Positions 44,864 through 52,853 of a stretch of DNA of 64,000 nt are shown here, one piece after another. The DNA comes from Roseihalotalea indica (GTDB lineage: Bacteria > Bacteroidota > Bacteroidia > Cytophagales > Cyclobacteriaceae). The stretch is from contig NZ_JAINFL010000002.1 in NCBI RefSeq assembly GCF_022458895.1, positions 124,001 through 188,000 on the forward strand, written 5' to 3'. Made by a program: the position numbers and the translations under genes. Within the stretch, counting starts at the first letter, position 1. Each line of letters begins with the position of its first letter. The notes under the pieces were generated by a model. That model was not told the origin of the DNA, did no database searches, and saw only the letters and a program-made list of their open reading frames with translations.

Positions 44864-47248
44864 TTATTCGCTTCTCAAGGAATTCACCGGATTACTCATT
44901 GCCGCCTTTAACGTATGGAAACTAATAGCTCCTAGCGTAACAACTAGTGTTAACAGCGCCGAAGCTACAAAGGTAAGCCATTGGATCTCGGTCTGATAGG
45001 CGAAGGTTTGCAGCCAGATATTCATGTAGAAATAGGCTAGCGGAAAAGCAATGAAGATGGCAATACCAATCAGTATAAAGAAGTCTTTGTAAATCATTCC
45101 GACAATGCTGGCTACACTGGCTCCGATCACTTTGCGGATACCAATTTCTTTGGCCCGTTGCTCAGTAGTATAAGCCGCTAGTCCTAATAGGCCCAGACAG
45201 GCAATGAGTACGGTAAGCGCGGAGAAGAAGGTAAAAATCTGCCCTCGCTTCTGGTCGGCTTTGTATTGCGACTGAAATTCCTGATCCAAGAAATCGTATG
45301 AGAAGGGTTTTCCGGAGTTCACTTCGTTCCAGGTATCTTCAATAGCGGCCAGGGTTTCGGGTGCATCTTCCGGAGAAATTTTGATGTTCAAGAAATAATT
45401 GTTTTCACTAAAAAAGATTGCCAGCGGTTCGATAGGGTCGTACAATGATTGCTGGTGGAAATCCTTGATCACGCCCACCACCGTAAATACCGCGCTAAAC
45501 TCATCATCGTCCCCCAAATAAGCAAAACGCTTGCCGATAGGGTCGTCCCACTGCATCCGGGCTACCATCGACTCATTGACCAATGCAGCTGCCGTATCCG
45601 TTGCGTAGTCTCGCGAGAAATTTCGCCCGGTTACAATTGTCATACCCATCGTTTCCACATAATCATAGTCAGCACGGTACTGGTCTACGCCCTTATCCAC
45701 CATGCCTTCCGGGCTATCTACCTTCATCAGGTTTTTAGAATAACCGGTGCCTGGTCGGGATGATGAGGATGAAACATCCAGCACGTTGGGTTGGTCCTTC
45801 AGACGATTGTATAGGGTCTGATAATTGGCCCGTATGGTAGAATCGGGCATGGTGACAGTCAGCACCTGATCCTGCTCAAAACCCAGGTCCGTGTCTCGCA
45901 GGTATTGGAGCTGATCATACACTACCCAGGTACAGATGAGCATGGCGATAGAAATAGAAAACTGGGCTACCACCAGCACTTTTCGCAGTAAGGCATTACC
46001 AGTACTCCGGGTCACATTTCCCTTCAGTACAGAGGCTGGGTTGAAGCGGGCCAGATAAAAAGCCGGATAGCTTCCACCACCCAGGCCTACCAGCAGTACA
46101 ATCGCCAGGAAACCGACAATCAACTGAGGTTGTAACAGAAACGAATAACTCATTTCTTTTCCAGCCAGATCGTTGAAAAGCGGGAGCAGGGCTACTACCA
46201 GTACCAGGCTGATCATCAGGGCAATCAGCGTTAGTAAGATAGATTCGGTCAGGAACTGGCTAATGAGTTGCCTTTTAAACGAACCCATGGTTTTTCGTAC
46301 GCCTACCTCTTTGGCCCGCCGGGTAGCCCGGGCCGTAGCCAGGTTCATATAATTGATGCTGGCAATGATGAGGATGAAGAACGCCACGGCGGCGAAGATG
46401 TAAATGTACGACATATCACTTCCATCCGTACCACCTTCGCTAAAGTCAGAGTTCAGGTGAATATCGGTGAGAGATTGCAGAAAGTAGTTGATGGTAACAC
46501 CATAGTCTTCAAAAATAGGCACTACCCGGTTTTTATTAACTTCTGCCAGGGCCTGCTCACCGGCTTCTTTACCGCTTCCTTCTTTTAGAAACAGGTATGT
46601 TGAAACGCCCCAACCACCCCAACCGCCCATTTCATCAGGCAAAGAAGCCCGCGAAAGCAATGCATCAAACTCAAGGTGAGAGTTGGTAGGCACATCTTCT
46701 ATCAGTCCGGTAATCTTATAGTTTTCATCTCCATTCTGAAACGATTGGCCGATAGGGTCTTCGTTTCCAAAATACCTTTTGGCGGTAGACTGCGTTACTA
46801 CTGCGGTATTAGGTGCGTTGAGAGCCGTTCCCGCATCACCGGCCAGGAGGGGAAAAGTAAACACCTCAAATACCGAAGAATCTACGTAGTAAAAATCCTC
46901 TTCATAAAAACGAACGTCCCGCTCGGGGTTCTCAAATAATTCCCGCCCCGCCCCGATGAAGCGAACGGCATGTTCTATCTCAGTATAGTTTTCCTCCAGT
47001 TCCTGGGCAAGGGGTATCTGTCCCACTGTCCAGGTAAACTGATTGTCCTGCTCGGTAAAGTGGGTGACTACTCGGTAAATCCGGTCTTTGTTAGAGTGAA
47101 ACTCATCGTAGCTGAGTTCGTCCAGCAGGTACAGAAACAGAAATAGGCTACAGGTAATGCCTAAGGTTAATCCCAGGATGTTGAGCAGGCTGTAGATGCG
47201 GTCTTTCCCGATATTGCGGAGGGCGACCTTGAGTAGGTTTTTGAGCAT
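44864..47248 (-). CDS. FtsX/MacB-type ABC transporter permease
   Basis: The 794-residue protein has the double layout of Bacteroidota MacB-like permeases: an N-terminal transmembrane helix (SLLNILGLTLGITCSLFLFL), a MacB periplasmic core domain, an FtsX domain of three helices (FAAVAFFILIIASINYMNLA, with ATRRAKEVGVRKTMGSFKRQ), a second periplasmic domain and a C-terminal FtsX domain (LTVLIACLGLLGLAAYTTEQ, RAKEIGIRKVIGASVASIV) ending SNPVNSLRSE. It has no ATPase; partners would be the LolD-like ATPases at 50042 or 56203. Two TGTnCG-N4-CGnACA operators lie about 105-140 bases upstream. Confidence 0.92.
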   Translation of the reverse strand: MLKNLLKVALRNIGKDRIYSLLNILGLTLGITCSLFLFLYLLDELSYDEFHSNKDRIYRVVTHFTEQDNQFTWTVGQIPLAQELEENYTEIEHAVRFIGAGRELFENPERDVRFYEEDFYYVDSSVFEVFTFPLLAGDAGTALNAPNTAVVTQSTAKRYFGNEDPIGQSFQNGDENYKITGLIEDVPTNSHLEFDALLSRASLPDEMGGWGGWGVSTYLFLKEGSGKEAGEQALAEVNKNRVVPIFEDYGVTINYFLQSLTDIHLNSDFSEGGTDGSDMSYIYIFAAVAFFILIIASINYMNLATARATRRAKEVGVRKTMGSFKRQLISQFLTESILLTLIALMISLVLVVALLPLFNDLAGKEMSYSFLLQPQLIVGFLAIVLLVGLGGGSYPAFYLARFNPASVLKGNVTRSTGNALLRKVLVVAQFSISIAMLICTWVVYDQLQYLRDTDLGFEQDQVLTVTMPDSTIRANYQTLYNRLKDQPNVLDVSSSSSRPGTGYSKNLMKVDSPEGMVDKGVDQYRADYDYVETMGMTIVTGRNFSRDYATDTAAALVNESMVARMQWDDPIGKRFAYLGDDDEFSAVFTVVGVIKDFHQQSLYDPIEPLAIFFSENNYFLNIKISPEDAPETLAAIEDTWNEVNSGKPFSYDFLDQEFQSQYKADQKRGQIFTFFSALTVLIACLGLLGLAAYTTEQRAKEIGIRKVIGASVASIVGMIYKDFFILIGIAIFIAFPLAYFYMNIWLQTFAYQTEIQWLTFVASALLTLVVTLGAISFHTLKAAMSNPVNSLRSE

Positions 47249-47350
47249 GGGGTAGGTTATCGAATTGTTTCAAAAGCTTTAACCCAAAAAATATACCCTT
47301 GTGTATCATGCTGTTAATGAGTTACTTATAAATACAAGTTGCATATAATC

Positions 47351-47387
47351 CGTTCATAATCGGACAACATATGTGCGGGAGTGGACA
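47351..47387. promoter_or_regulatory. Pair of 16-bp inverted-repeat operators upstream of the permease gene
   Basis: CGTTCA-TAAT-CGGACA (47351-47366) and TGTGCG-GGAG-TGGACA (47372-47387) both fit the form nGTnCG-N4-CGnACA with small deviations. Their centres are exactly 21 bases apart, two helical turns. The same design occurs at 52640-52697 and 55962-55998. They are proposed binding sites of the sigma-54-type regulator encoded at 52854. I see no convincing -24/-12 promoter downstream here. Confidence 0.55.
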
Positions 47388-47520
47388 GGTACGGAAATAT
47401 ATATCTGTATTTATTAGAGAATAGGTCCAGTGATAGCTTGGATGACAAAGGTGTCATAATTAAAATTTTACTTCGCTCAGGGTTCTTACAAATTTTACTT
47501 GGTTCGATTGCTTGAATACA

Positions 47521-47552
47521 AAAAAAAGTGTCAGAACCTGATGGCCTGACAC
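47521..47552 (-). terminator. Intrinsic terminator of the ferritin-like operon
   Basis: On the minus strand GTGTCAG pairs with CTGACAC around an 11-base loop, followed by a run of seven or more T (plus-strand A-run 47521-47527). It lies 31 bases after the stop of the gene at 47583. Confidence 0.85.
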
Positions 47553-47582
47553 TTATTGAAATGATTGTTGCAAGATAAATTA

Positions 47583-48416
47583 TCAGGAAACGATAAACAG
47601 CGAGGCAATACTATTTACCTGATCCATCGTTAGAGGCTCATCGTAGGCTTCGGTCACGGCATCTGCACCAAAATCGGTCAGGGTTGTCGCGTCTACACCA
47701 CCGTGCATTACATTATCTTCACCCGCGTAGATGGGAGCGGTGGCAGTTTCATAACCGGCAATCGATTGTGCCTGTACAATCCACCCTTTTTGCTCTCGCA
47801 TTCTTCTTACCTGAGAGGCATGTCGGGCTTCTACTCCGTGAATACTCAGCGCTGCTGTAAGAGCTGTGTTCATCATCTCGCTTTCAGCTGCGGCCTGTAA
47901 TGCGCCCGCCTGCCCTTTATACGCTCGGACGCCCGTATCTTCAAATCCCTGGGCTAATGCCATAAAAATAGCGTAATTGGCCGGATCGTGAGGATCAGGA
48001 AATGCTCCACCCGCCGTAAAATCAAACGTAGGCTCGGCTACGGGCGTACCTCCCAGTGCTTCAATGGTATCCTGCAAAAAACCAACGTGGGCCTCTTCAT
48101 GTTTACGAATCTGCTCAAATACCGGCAGGTCATCGGCAGGAATTAAACCAGTGGCATCCACTCCCATCTGATAATAATTGTACTCCAGATGTTCTAGCGT
48201 CAGGGCATAGTTCAGCACACCCAATACGTCCATAGACTGGGCGAAGGCTACTTTAGGCAACGAACCTAGCACCGCCGTTGGTAAAGCGGCCAACGAGAGC
48301 TTTTTGCTAAAGCTTCCTAGTTTTTTGAAAGCGTCTCTTCGGGAATTTAATATTTCTATTTCCTCTTTGGGCATTCCATCAATGTCAAAGAGATCTAATA
48401 ATTTTATGATACTCAT
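47583..48416 (-). CDS. Ferritin-like-domain exported protein
   Basis: The 277-residue protein has a twin-arginine-like segment SRRDAFKKLGSFSKKLSLAA and AVLGSLPKVAFA, suggesting Tat export. The rest is a ferritin-like four-helix domain (PF13668-type, 'desiccation-related'): VLNYALTLEHLEYNYYQMG, FEQIRKHEEAHVGFLQDTI, FEDTGVRAYKGQ and LSIHGVEARHASQVR give the Glu and His residues of a possible di-metal site (E..H, E..H). The function of such exported ferritin-like proteins is unknown. It follows its paralogue with a 47-base gap. Confidence 0.85.
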   Translation of the reverse strand: MSIIKLLDLFDIDGMPKEEIEILNSRRDAFKKLGSFSKKLSLAALPTAVLGSLPKVAFAQSMDVLGVLNYALTLEHLEYNYYQMGVDATGLIPADDLPVFEQIRKHEEAHVGFLQDTIEALGGTPVAEPTFDFTAGGAFPDPHDPANYAIFMALAQGFEDTGVRAYKGQAGALQAAAESEMMNTALTAALSIHGVEARHASQVRRMREQKGWIVQAQSIAGYETATAPIYAGEDNVMHGGVDATTLTDFGADAVTEAYDEPLTMDQVNSIASLFIVS

Positions 48417-48463
48417 TATGAATTTTCTTTAGTGCTTGAAAAATGGATACTGAATACGAATGA

Positions 48464-49471
48464 TTATACCGTCACTTGAAAACCGCTTTCGGTAGGCAAG
48501 CCACTCGCGTCTATTTCGGTGGTGATAAACCCTCCGGCTGCGGCTAGTACATCCGCAAAAGAGCGGGTAATTTCTAACCCCGAAGCGTTGATAATATCAT
48601 CTCCGGCAAAGTCCGCTGAATTAGGATTCAATAAATCACGAATGGCCGAAGCATGTCGGGCTTCTACCGAGACAATCTTTCCTGCAATTAACAGATAGTC
48701 AGCATTTTCTATAAACTGCCCAGCACCATTATAGGCCGAAACACCCAAGTCTTCGAAGACCTTAGCCGTTCCCAATACGCTAGCCCGATCGCTAAAGTCA
48801 ATAGCCTCAAAGTTTACTTCCAGATCGGGAATAATTACATCATCAGGTATGGCGGCCCTGAAAAATTCTCGATGATTTACTTCGTGCATTTGCAGATCGG
48901 CTAGAATCTGTTTTTCCTCAGCAGCGGCTCCGTCATAATACGCACCCGCTATTACAGCCGTATAAAAGGCCGCTTCTAATTGCTCTAAGGCAAATGCATA
49001 ATTCAGTATGCCTACATCTCCTGAGCCAAAGACGGCCACCACAGCAGCGGTGGTACTGTTGATTACACTAGAATAAGCGGAAACATCCGTACCGCGGGTA
49101 GCACTTACCCGGTAATAGTATTGAGTGCCTGGATCTAAGCCCATATCAGTATAAGTGGTCACATCAGCCGCTACCGTTCCTACTTCGGCAAACCCACTAT
49201 CCATACTGGTAGATCGCTCTATCGAAAATCCATCTTCATCATCAGAATTGTCCGTCCAACTCAGTGTAATTTGTCCTTCTGTTCCATTATCAGCTGCCAG
49301 ATTAGATGGGGCAGCTAAAGTGTCATCCGGCGCCGGGCCGTCATCATCATTACATCCGATCAGTAATAAGCCAGAAGCAGTCAATGTAGCCCCGCTGTAG
49401 GCTAAAAATTTTCTTCTGGAATTACTAGGTCTTTTTTCATTTCTTAAAAAATGGAGGTTCTTCTTAGACAT
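48464..49471 (-). CDS. Tat-type lipoprotein with fibronectin III and ferritin-like domains
   Basis: The 335-residue protein begins with a Tat motif and lipobox (SNSRRKFLAYSGATLTASG, then LLLIGC), so it is probably exported folded and lipidated. Residues about 55-145 form a fibronectin type III domain (PSNLAADNGTEGQITLSWTD, DPGTQYYYRVSA). The remainder is a ferritin-like domain paralogous to the next gene's: ILNYAFALEQLEAAFYTAVI, LQMHEVNHREFF, FEDLGVSAYNGA, VEARHASAIRDL. The FnIII-ferritin-like fusion is unusual and could anchor a metal-binding domain to surface glycans or proteins. Confidence 0.85.
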   Translation of the reverse strand: MSKKNLHFLRNEKRPSNSRRKFLAYSGATLTASGLLLIGCNDDDGPAPDDTLAAPSNLAADNGTEGQITLSWTDNSDDEDGFSIERSTSMDSGFAEVGTVAADVTTYTDMGLDPGTQYYYRVSATRGTDVSAYSSVINSTTAAVVAVFGSGDVGILNYAFALEQLEAAFYTAVIAGAYYDGAAAEEKQILADLQMHEVNHREFFRAAIPDDVIIPDLEVNFEAIDFSDRASVLGTAKVFEDLGVSAYNGAGQFIENADYLLIAGKIVSVEARHASAIRDLLNPNSADFAGDDIINASGLEITRSFADVLAAAGGFITTEIDASGLPTESGFQVTV

Positions 49472-50041
49472 ACTATTTAATATTTAGTAAAAAAACTTCG
49501 CTAAAAGTACAGGATTGTATTTTCTATTAAAGTGAGCGTTGTCTTCAGAAGGTACAGATAGGCAAAAGAAATAAGTAGTAGGAAGGACAGATTTATGTTT
49601 TTATTTCACAACATTAAATTTGTATAATTATATTGTTTGAATTTAATGAGGCACAGCCGTGTTTCTTAAGGTTATTTATTTCACTTTTCTGCTTTAATAC
49701 TACAGAGGTATAAAGTGACAGTTACCGAAAAGTGAGCAGTGCTTGGAGGAATTTTAACGCGGGAGTATTTTACTTTAGTGCTCCCCTTCACTCTCTGTCG
49801 TAGCAGCCCAAAGCTACACTATAAGCCTTATAGCAGGATTTAAAAATTGATATAAAGGTCAGCTGCAGCACTAGGAAAAAGAGATTCTATCTACGAAGGC
49901 GGAAGCTTTGATTTTGCCTATACTGAATTTTTAGAGGCTCATCGAAGGAGAATATGTTTGACGAGCGGGAAAAATAAAAAACGGCGTCCTTCTAGTTGAG
50001 GAGCGCCGCTTTTCAGTTCTACAAACTACTTATCAAAAATC
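49472..50041. other. Intergenic region
   Basis: Between the ferritin-like operon's start and the ABC ATPase stop there are 570 bases with no recognisable gene. The right end holds the terminator listed separately; the left end should carry the ferritin operon promoter (a weak TACTTTTA box is seen on the minus strand near 49507-49518). Confidence 0.4.
49970..50010 (-). terminator. Intrinsic terminator of the ABC ATPase operon
   Basis: On the minus strand AGCGGCGCTCCTC and GAGGACGCCGT-type arms form a stem (GGCG-CC...GG-CGCC with one mismatch, plus-strand 49982-50010) followed by a T-rich run (plus-strand A-rich 49970-49980). It lies 32 bases after the ATPase stop. Confidence 0.75.
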
Positions 50042-50731
50042 TTATACGTGGAATTTCTCCTTGATATTTTCGGTCACGATCATACCATCGAATAGGTTGA
50101 TGATTCGGTTAGCGTAGGTCGCATCGTGGGGTGAGTGCGTAACCATGGCGATGGTTGTACCGGCCTTGTTGAGTTCGGATAGCAGGTTCATTACCTCTTC
50201 TCCGTTGGTGGAGTCCAGGTTACCCGTCGGCTCATCCGCTAGTATAAATTTAGGGTTAGCGACAACAGCGCGGGCAATAGCAACCCTCTGCTGCTGACCA
50301 CCGGATAGTTGCTGCGGGAAATGGTTGCGGCGGTGCATGATGTTCATATGCTCCAGCGCAGCATTCACTTTCTTTTCCCGCTCAGCCGAAGGTACTTTCA
50401 GATACAATAAAGGTAGTTCTACGTTTTCGAACACGGTAAGCTCGTCAATCAGGTTAAAGCTCTGAAACACGAACCCAATGTTTCCTTTCCGAAGCTGCGC
50501 GCGCTGCCGCTCTGAATAGTTGCCCACCTCGTGATCCATAAAGAAGTATTCGCCGGAAGAAGGGTTATCCAGCAGCCCGAGAATGTTCAACAGGGTGGAT
50601 TTACCGCAACCGGAAGGCCCCATAATGGCTACAAACTCGCCGGATTTGATCTCGATATTAATCTCGTTGAGCGCGGTTGTTTCCACTTCATCGGATATAA
50701 ATACCTTCTTTAAATTGTGCGTGCGGATCAT
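50042..50731 (-). CDS. LolD/MacB-type ABC transporter ATP-binding protein
   Basis: The 229-residue ATPase has Walker A GPSGCGKST, Q-loop FVFQSFNLIDELTV, signature LSGGQQQRVAIARA, Walker B FILADEPTGNLD and the H-loop His in MVTHSPHDA. It powers an FtsX/MacB-type permease from the cytoplasmic side. It is in the operon HlyD - four-helix protein - ATPase, with no permease in the same operon; the candidates are at 44864 and beyond the right edge. It is a paralogue of the ATPase at 56203. Confidence 0.93.
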   Translation of the reverse strand: MIRTHNLKKVFISDEVETTALNEINIEIKSGEFVAIMGPSGCGKSTLLNILGLLDNPSSGEYFFMDHEVGNYSERQRAQLRKGNIGFVFQSFNLIDELTVFENVELPLLYLKVPSAEREKKVNAALEHMNIMHRRNHFPQQLSGGQQQRVAIARAVVANPKFILADEPTGNLDSTNGEEVMNLLSELNKAGTTIAMVTHSPHDATYANRIINLFDGMIVTENIKEKFHV

Positions 50732-50833
50732 AATGTTTTGCGTTTAATTTGGTGATTCAATAGATTTTGGGTGATTGGGAATTAGGTTTTATAAAGGAGC
50801 CCGGAAACCGAAGTCGGAAGGCCGGAAGTTAGA

Positions 50834-51187
50834 TTAAAATTTATTTTTTCTGGTTTGAATTAGTTTGTACAGCATAGCGGAAATTTTGCGTGTTTGCTCA
50901 ATCATCTCATCTGTATTTTCTATATCTAAAGTCTTGATTTCCTGGGCAATGTAAAGTTGAGTACGAAGTTCAGCACACGATCCTTTGGCAATATGTAGAT
51001 AATGAATGAACTCTTTATTCATACTTCGTTCAAACCCCTCAGCAATGTTGGAAGGAATTGAAACTGCCGATCGTTGCATCTGATCTCGTAGTCCAAAGTC
51101 TTTACATTCGCTTAACAGTTTATATAAAACCACTGATAAATTAAAACTCTCTTGCCAAACTTCCCGATCTTCAAATCTCTTTACCAT
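50834..51187 (-). CDS. Four-helix-bundle protein, 23S rRNA IVP / bAvd-like family
   Basis: This 117-residue protein has the family signature FEDREVWQESFNLSVVLYKL, then RSAVSIPSNIAEGFER and ELRTQLYIAQEI. Members were first found in intervening sequences of 23S rRNA genes; homologues are also the accessory proteins of diversity-generating retroelements, but most stand alone with unknown function. Here it sits within the efflux operon, between the adaptor and the ATPase. GC-rich CCGGAAACCGGA-like words flank it on both sides (51193-51226 and 50800-50826) in opposite orientation, suggesting it was inserted as a unit. Confidence 0.88.
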   Translation of the reverse strand: MVKRFEDREVWQESFNLSVVLYKLLSECKDFGLRDQMQRSAVSIPSNIAEGFERSMNKEFIHYLHIAKGSCAELRTQLYIAQEIKTLDIENTDEMIEQTRKISAMLYKLIQTRKNKF

Positions 51188-51232
51188 CTCTCGATTTCAT
51201 CCGGTTTCCGTTCGCCCTTTTCCGTTATCCGT

Positions 51233-52486
51233 CTAAAACACCAGCACCTCGTTGTCGCCAAAGTTTTCGTAGGATGAGGTAATGACTTTCTCCCCGGCCT
51301 CCAGACCTTCCAGCACTTCGTAGTTTTCGGGGTTCTTTCGGCCCAGGCGAATGTCTCGCTTATAGGCCCGGGAACCATCGTTGTTCAAGACGAACACCCA
51401 GTTGCCTCCCGTATCCCGAAAGAATCCACCGGTTGCCAGTAGCAATGCCTCTTCGGAACTGCCTAACTCTAATCGGATACGCAGGGATTGTCCACGGCGG
51501 ATACCACTGGGTACCTCTCCTACAAATTTCATGTCTACTTCAAAGTTTCCTTCGCTCACCGTCGGGTACTTCTTATAAATCTCGAGACGATAAGTCTCTC
51601 CGGCAAAGTCAAAAGTACCTTGTTGCCCTACGTCAATGCGTGGCAAATAAAGTTCGTCAATGGCTACGCGCACTTTATAGCTGTCTAAAAGAGCTACCTG
51701 CCCCAGGCGTTCACCTGGAGTAATTGACTGGCCAGGCTCCCAATCGGGAGTAGTGAGTAAGCCATCAGTGGGAGCCGTAAGTACCAGGTTATCAAGAATT
51801 TTAGCCACGGCTTCAAGGCTCATGAGCATCCGTTCTTCCGACATTCCGATCTGCCGCAACTGTGCAGCTCGTGCCAACGAATCAGACTGATAAGACCGGT
51901 AAGTCAGTTCTTTCAGGCGTTTGTTATACTCGTATTGCTCTTCTACTTCCTCTAGTTCTCGCTGGGAGATAAGTTTTTTACTGGCCAATTCCTTGTAGCG
52001 TCTAAACTGAGGCGCCAGCAGTTGTAACTGATAATCAACCTGCGCTAATTGGGCTTTCTGGTTCAGATCATTCTGGTCAAGTTGCAGCCGGGTGTTACGT
52101 AACATGGTAAGTTGTTCGTAGAATTGTCCCTCTCGGTTCATTACATCCAGTCGCAGATTAGAGTTATCCAGTTTCATAATGGTATCTCCTTTTTCAACCA
52201 GTGCGCCTGATTCCAGTATGATCTCCTTGACCACTCCGCCTTCCACGGCATCCATATAAATGGTTTGACTAGGCATCACAATACCTGTTTCCGGGATGCG
52301 CTCTTGAAAAACATCGTGCTCTACGGTAGAGATCGTTATTTTTTCTTCATCTACATTTAACTTAGAGCGGTTGTCGGCAAAGAGAAAACTATAAAGGATG
52401 AAGGACACGAAGATAAGGCCTAAGCCTATTGCTACGATGCGTCCGGTTGTCCATGTTTTCTTCTTTATTTTTCGATCCATTCCCAT
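51233..52486 (-). CDS. HlyD/RND-type periplasmic adaptor subunit (membrane fusion protein)
   Basis: From the ATG at 52486 (an alternative is 52480) the protein has 417 residues: short basic N-terminus, one transmembrane helix (IVAIGLGLIFVSFILYSFLF), a lipoyl/biotinyl-like hairpin split by a long coiled coil (EQLTMLRNTRLQLDQNDLNQ through the RELEEVEEQYEY region) and beta-barrel domains to the end (TSSYENFGDNEVLVF). Such adaptors connect an inner-membrane ABC transporter with TolC. It is the first gene of the minus-strand operon and is divergent from the sigma-54-type regulator, with three operators in between. Confidence 0.92.
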   Translation of the reverse strand: MGMDRKIKKKTWTTGRIVAIGLGLIFVSFILYSFLFADNRSKLNVDEEKITISTVEHDVFQERIPETGIVMPSQTIYMDAVEGGVVKEIILESGALVEKGDTIMKLDNSNLRLDVMNREGQFYEQLTMLRNTRLQLDQNDLNQKAQLAQVDYQLQLLAPQFRRYKELASKKLISQRELEEVEEQYEYNKRLKELTYRSYQSDSLARAAQLRQIGMSEERMLMSLEAVAKILDNLVLTAPTDGLLTTPDWEPGQSITPGERLGQVALLDSYKVRVAIDELYLPRIDVGQQGTFDFAGETYRLEIYKKYPTVSEGNFEVDMKFVGEVPSGIRRGQSLRIRLELGSSEEALLLATGGFFRDTGGNWVFVLNNDGSRAYKRDIRLGRKNPENYEVLEGLEAGEKVITSSYENFGDNEVLVF

Positions 52487-52570
52487 GGCGTATCTCAATT
52501 AATAATGTTGGATGTATAGTAAATTTTCTGGTTGCCTATTCTTGGGTTCATGCCAGACGTGTAAGATAGT

Positions 52571-52586
52571 TACGAACACTGTGCCA
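52571..52586 (-). promoter_or_regulatory. Weak sigma-54 promoter candidate for the adaptor operon
   Basis: On the minus strand TGGCAC-AGTGT-TCGTA has a perfect -24 box, but the -12 box TCGTA departs from TTGCA at two positions. It is 85 bases upstream of the start and about 54 bases downstream of the operator array, a proper enhancer distance. Confidence 0.3.
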
Positions 52587-52639
52587 AACCAAAAAATAGG
52601 GTTTAGATGGTTTTTTTGAGGCTTTAACCGGGGTAAGGG

Positions 52640-52697
52640 TGTACGGAAACGAACAGCCTTTGTACGCTTCTGTACGTTGTGAGTACGAAATCGGACA
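52640..52697. promoter_or_regulatory. Array of three phased operators between adaptor and sigma-54 regulator genes
   Basis: TGTACG-GAAA-CGAACA (52640-52655), TGTACG-CTTC-TGTACG (52661-52676, right half degenerate) and AGTACG-AAAT-CGGACA (52682-52697) lie with centres exactly 21 bases apart. The first and third are almost perfect inverted repeats. The array is in the divergent region of the adaptor operon and the regulator operon, and could serve both. Confidence 0.65.
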
Positions 52698-52853
52698 CTC
52701 CCTTTTATAAAAACAGACTTATTTTCATCTTTGTAAAAGCCGCTATTTGCCTCATAAAGCTTGGTTTCGCTCTATCAGACCGAGCAGTAAAGCACCATGC
52801 TACATTTTGCGGTACAATGTTTGGCAATTACCCCTTACGCAAACCTAAGTATT

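Noticed and set aside
47249..47350. A -24/-12 promoter for the FtsX permease
   Set aside because: I searched the minus strand below the operators for GG-N10-GC; only TTGGGTTAAAGCTTTTG near the gene comes close and its spacing and -12 box do not fit.
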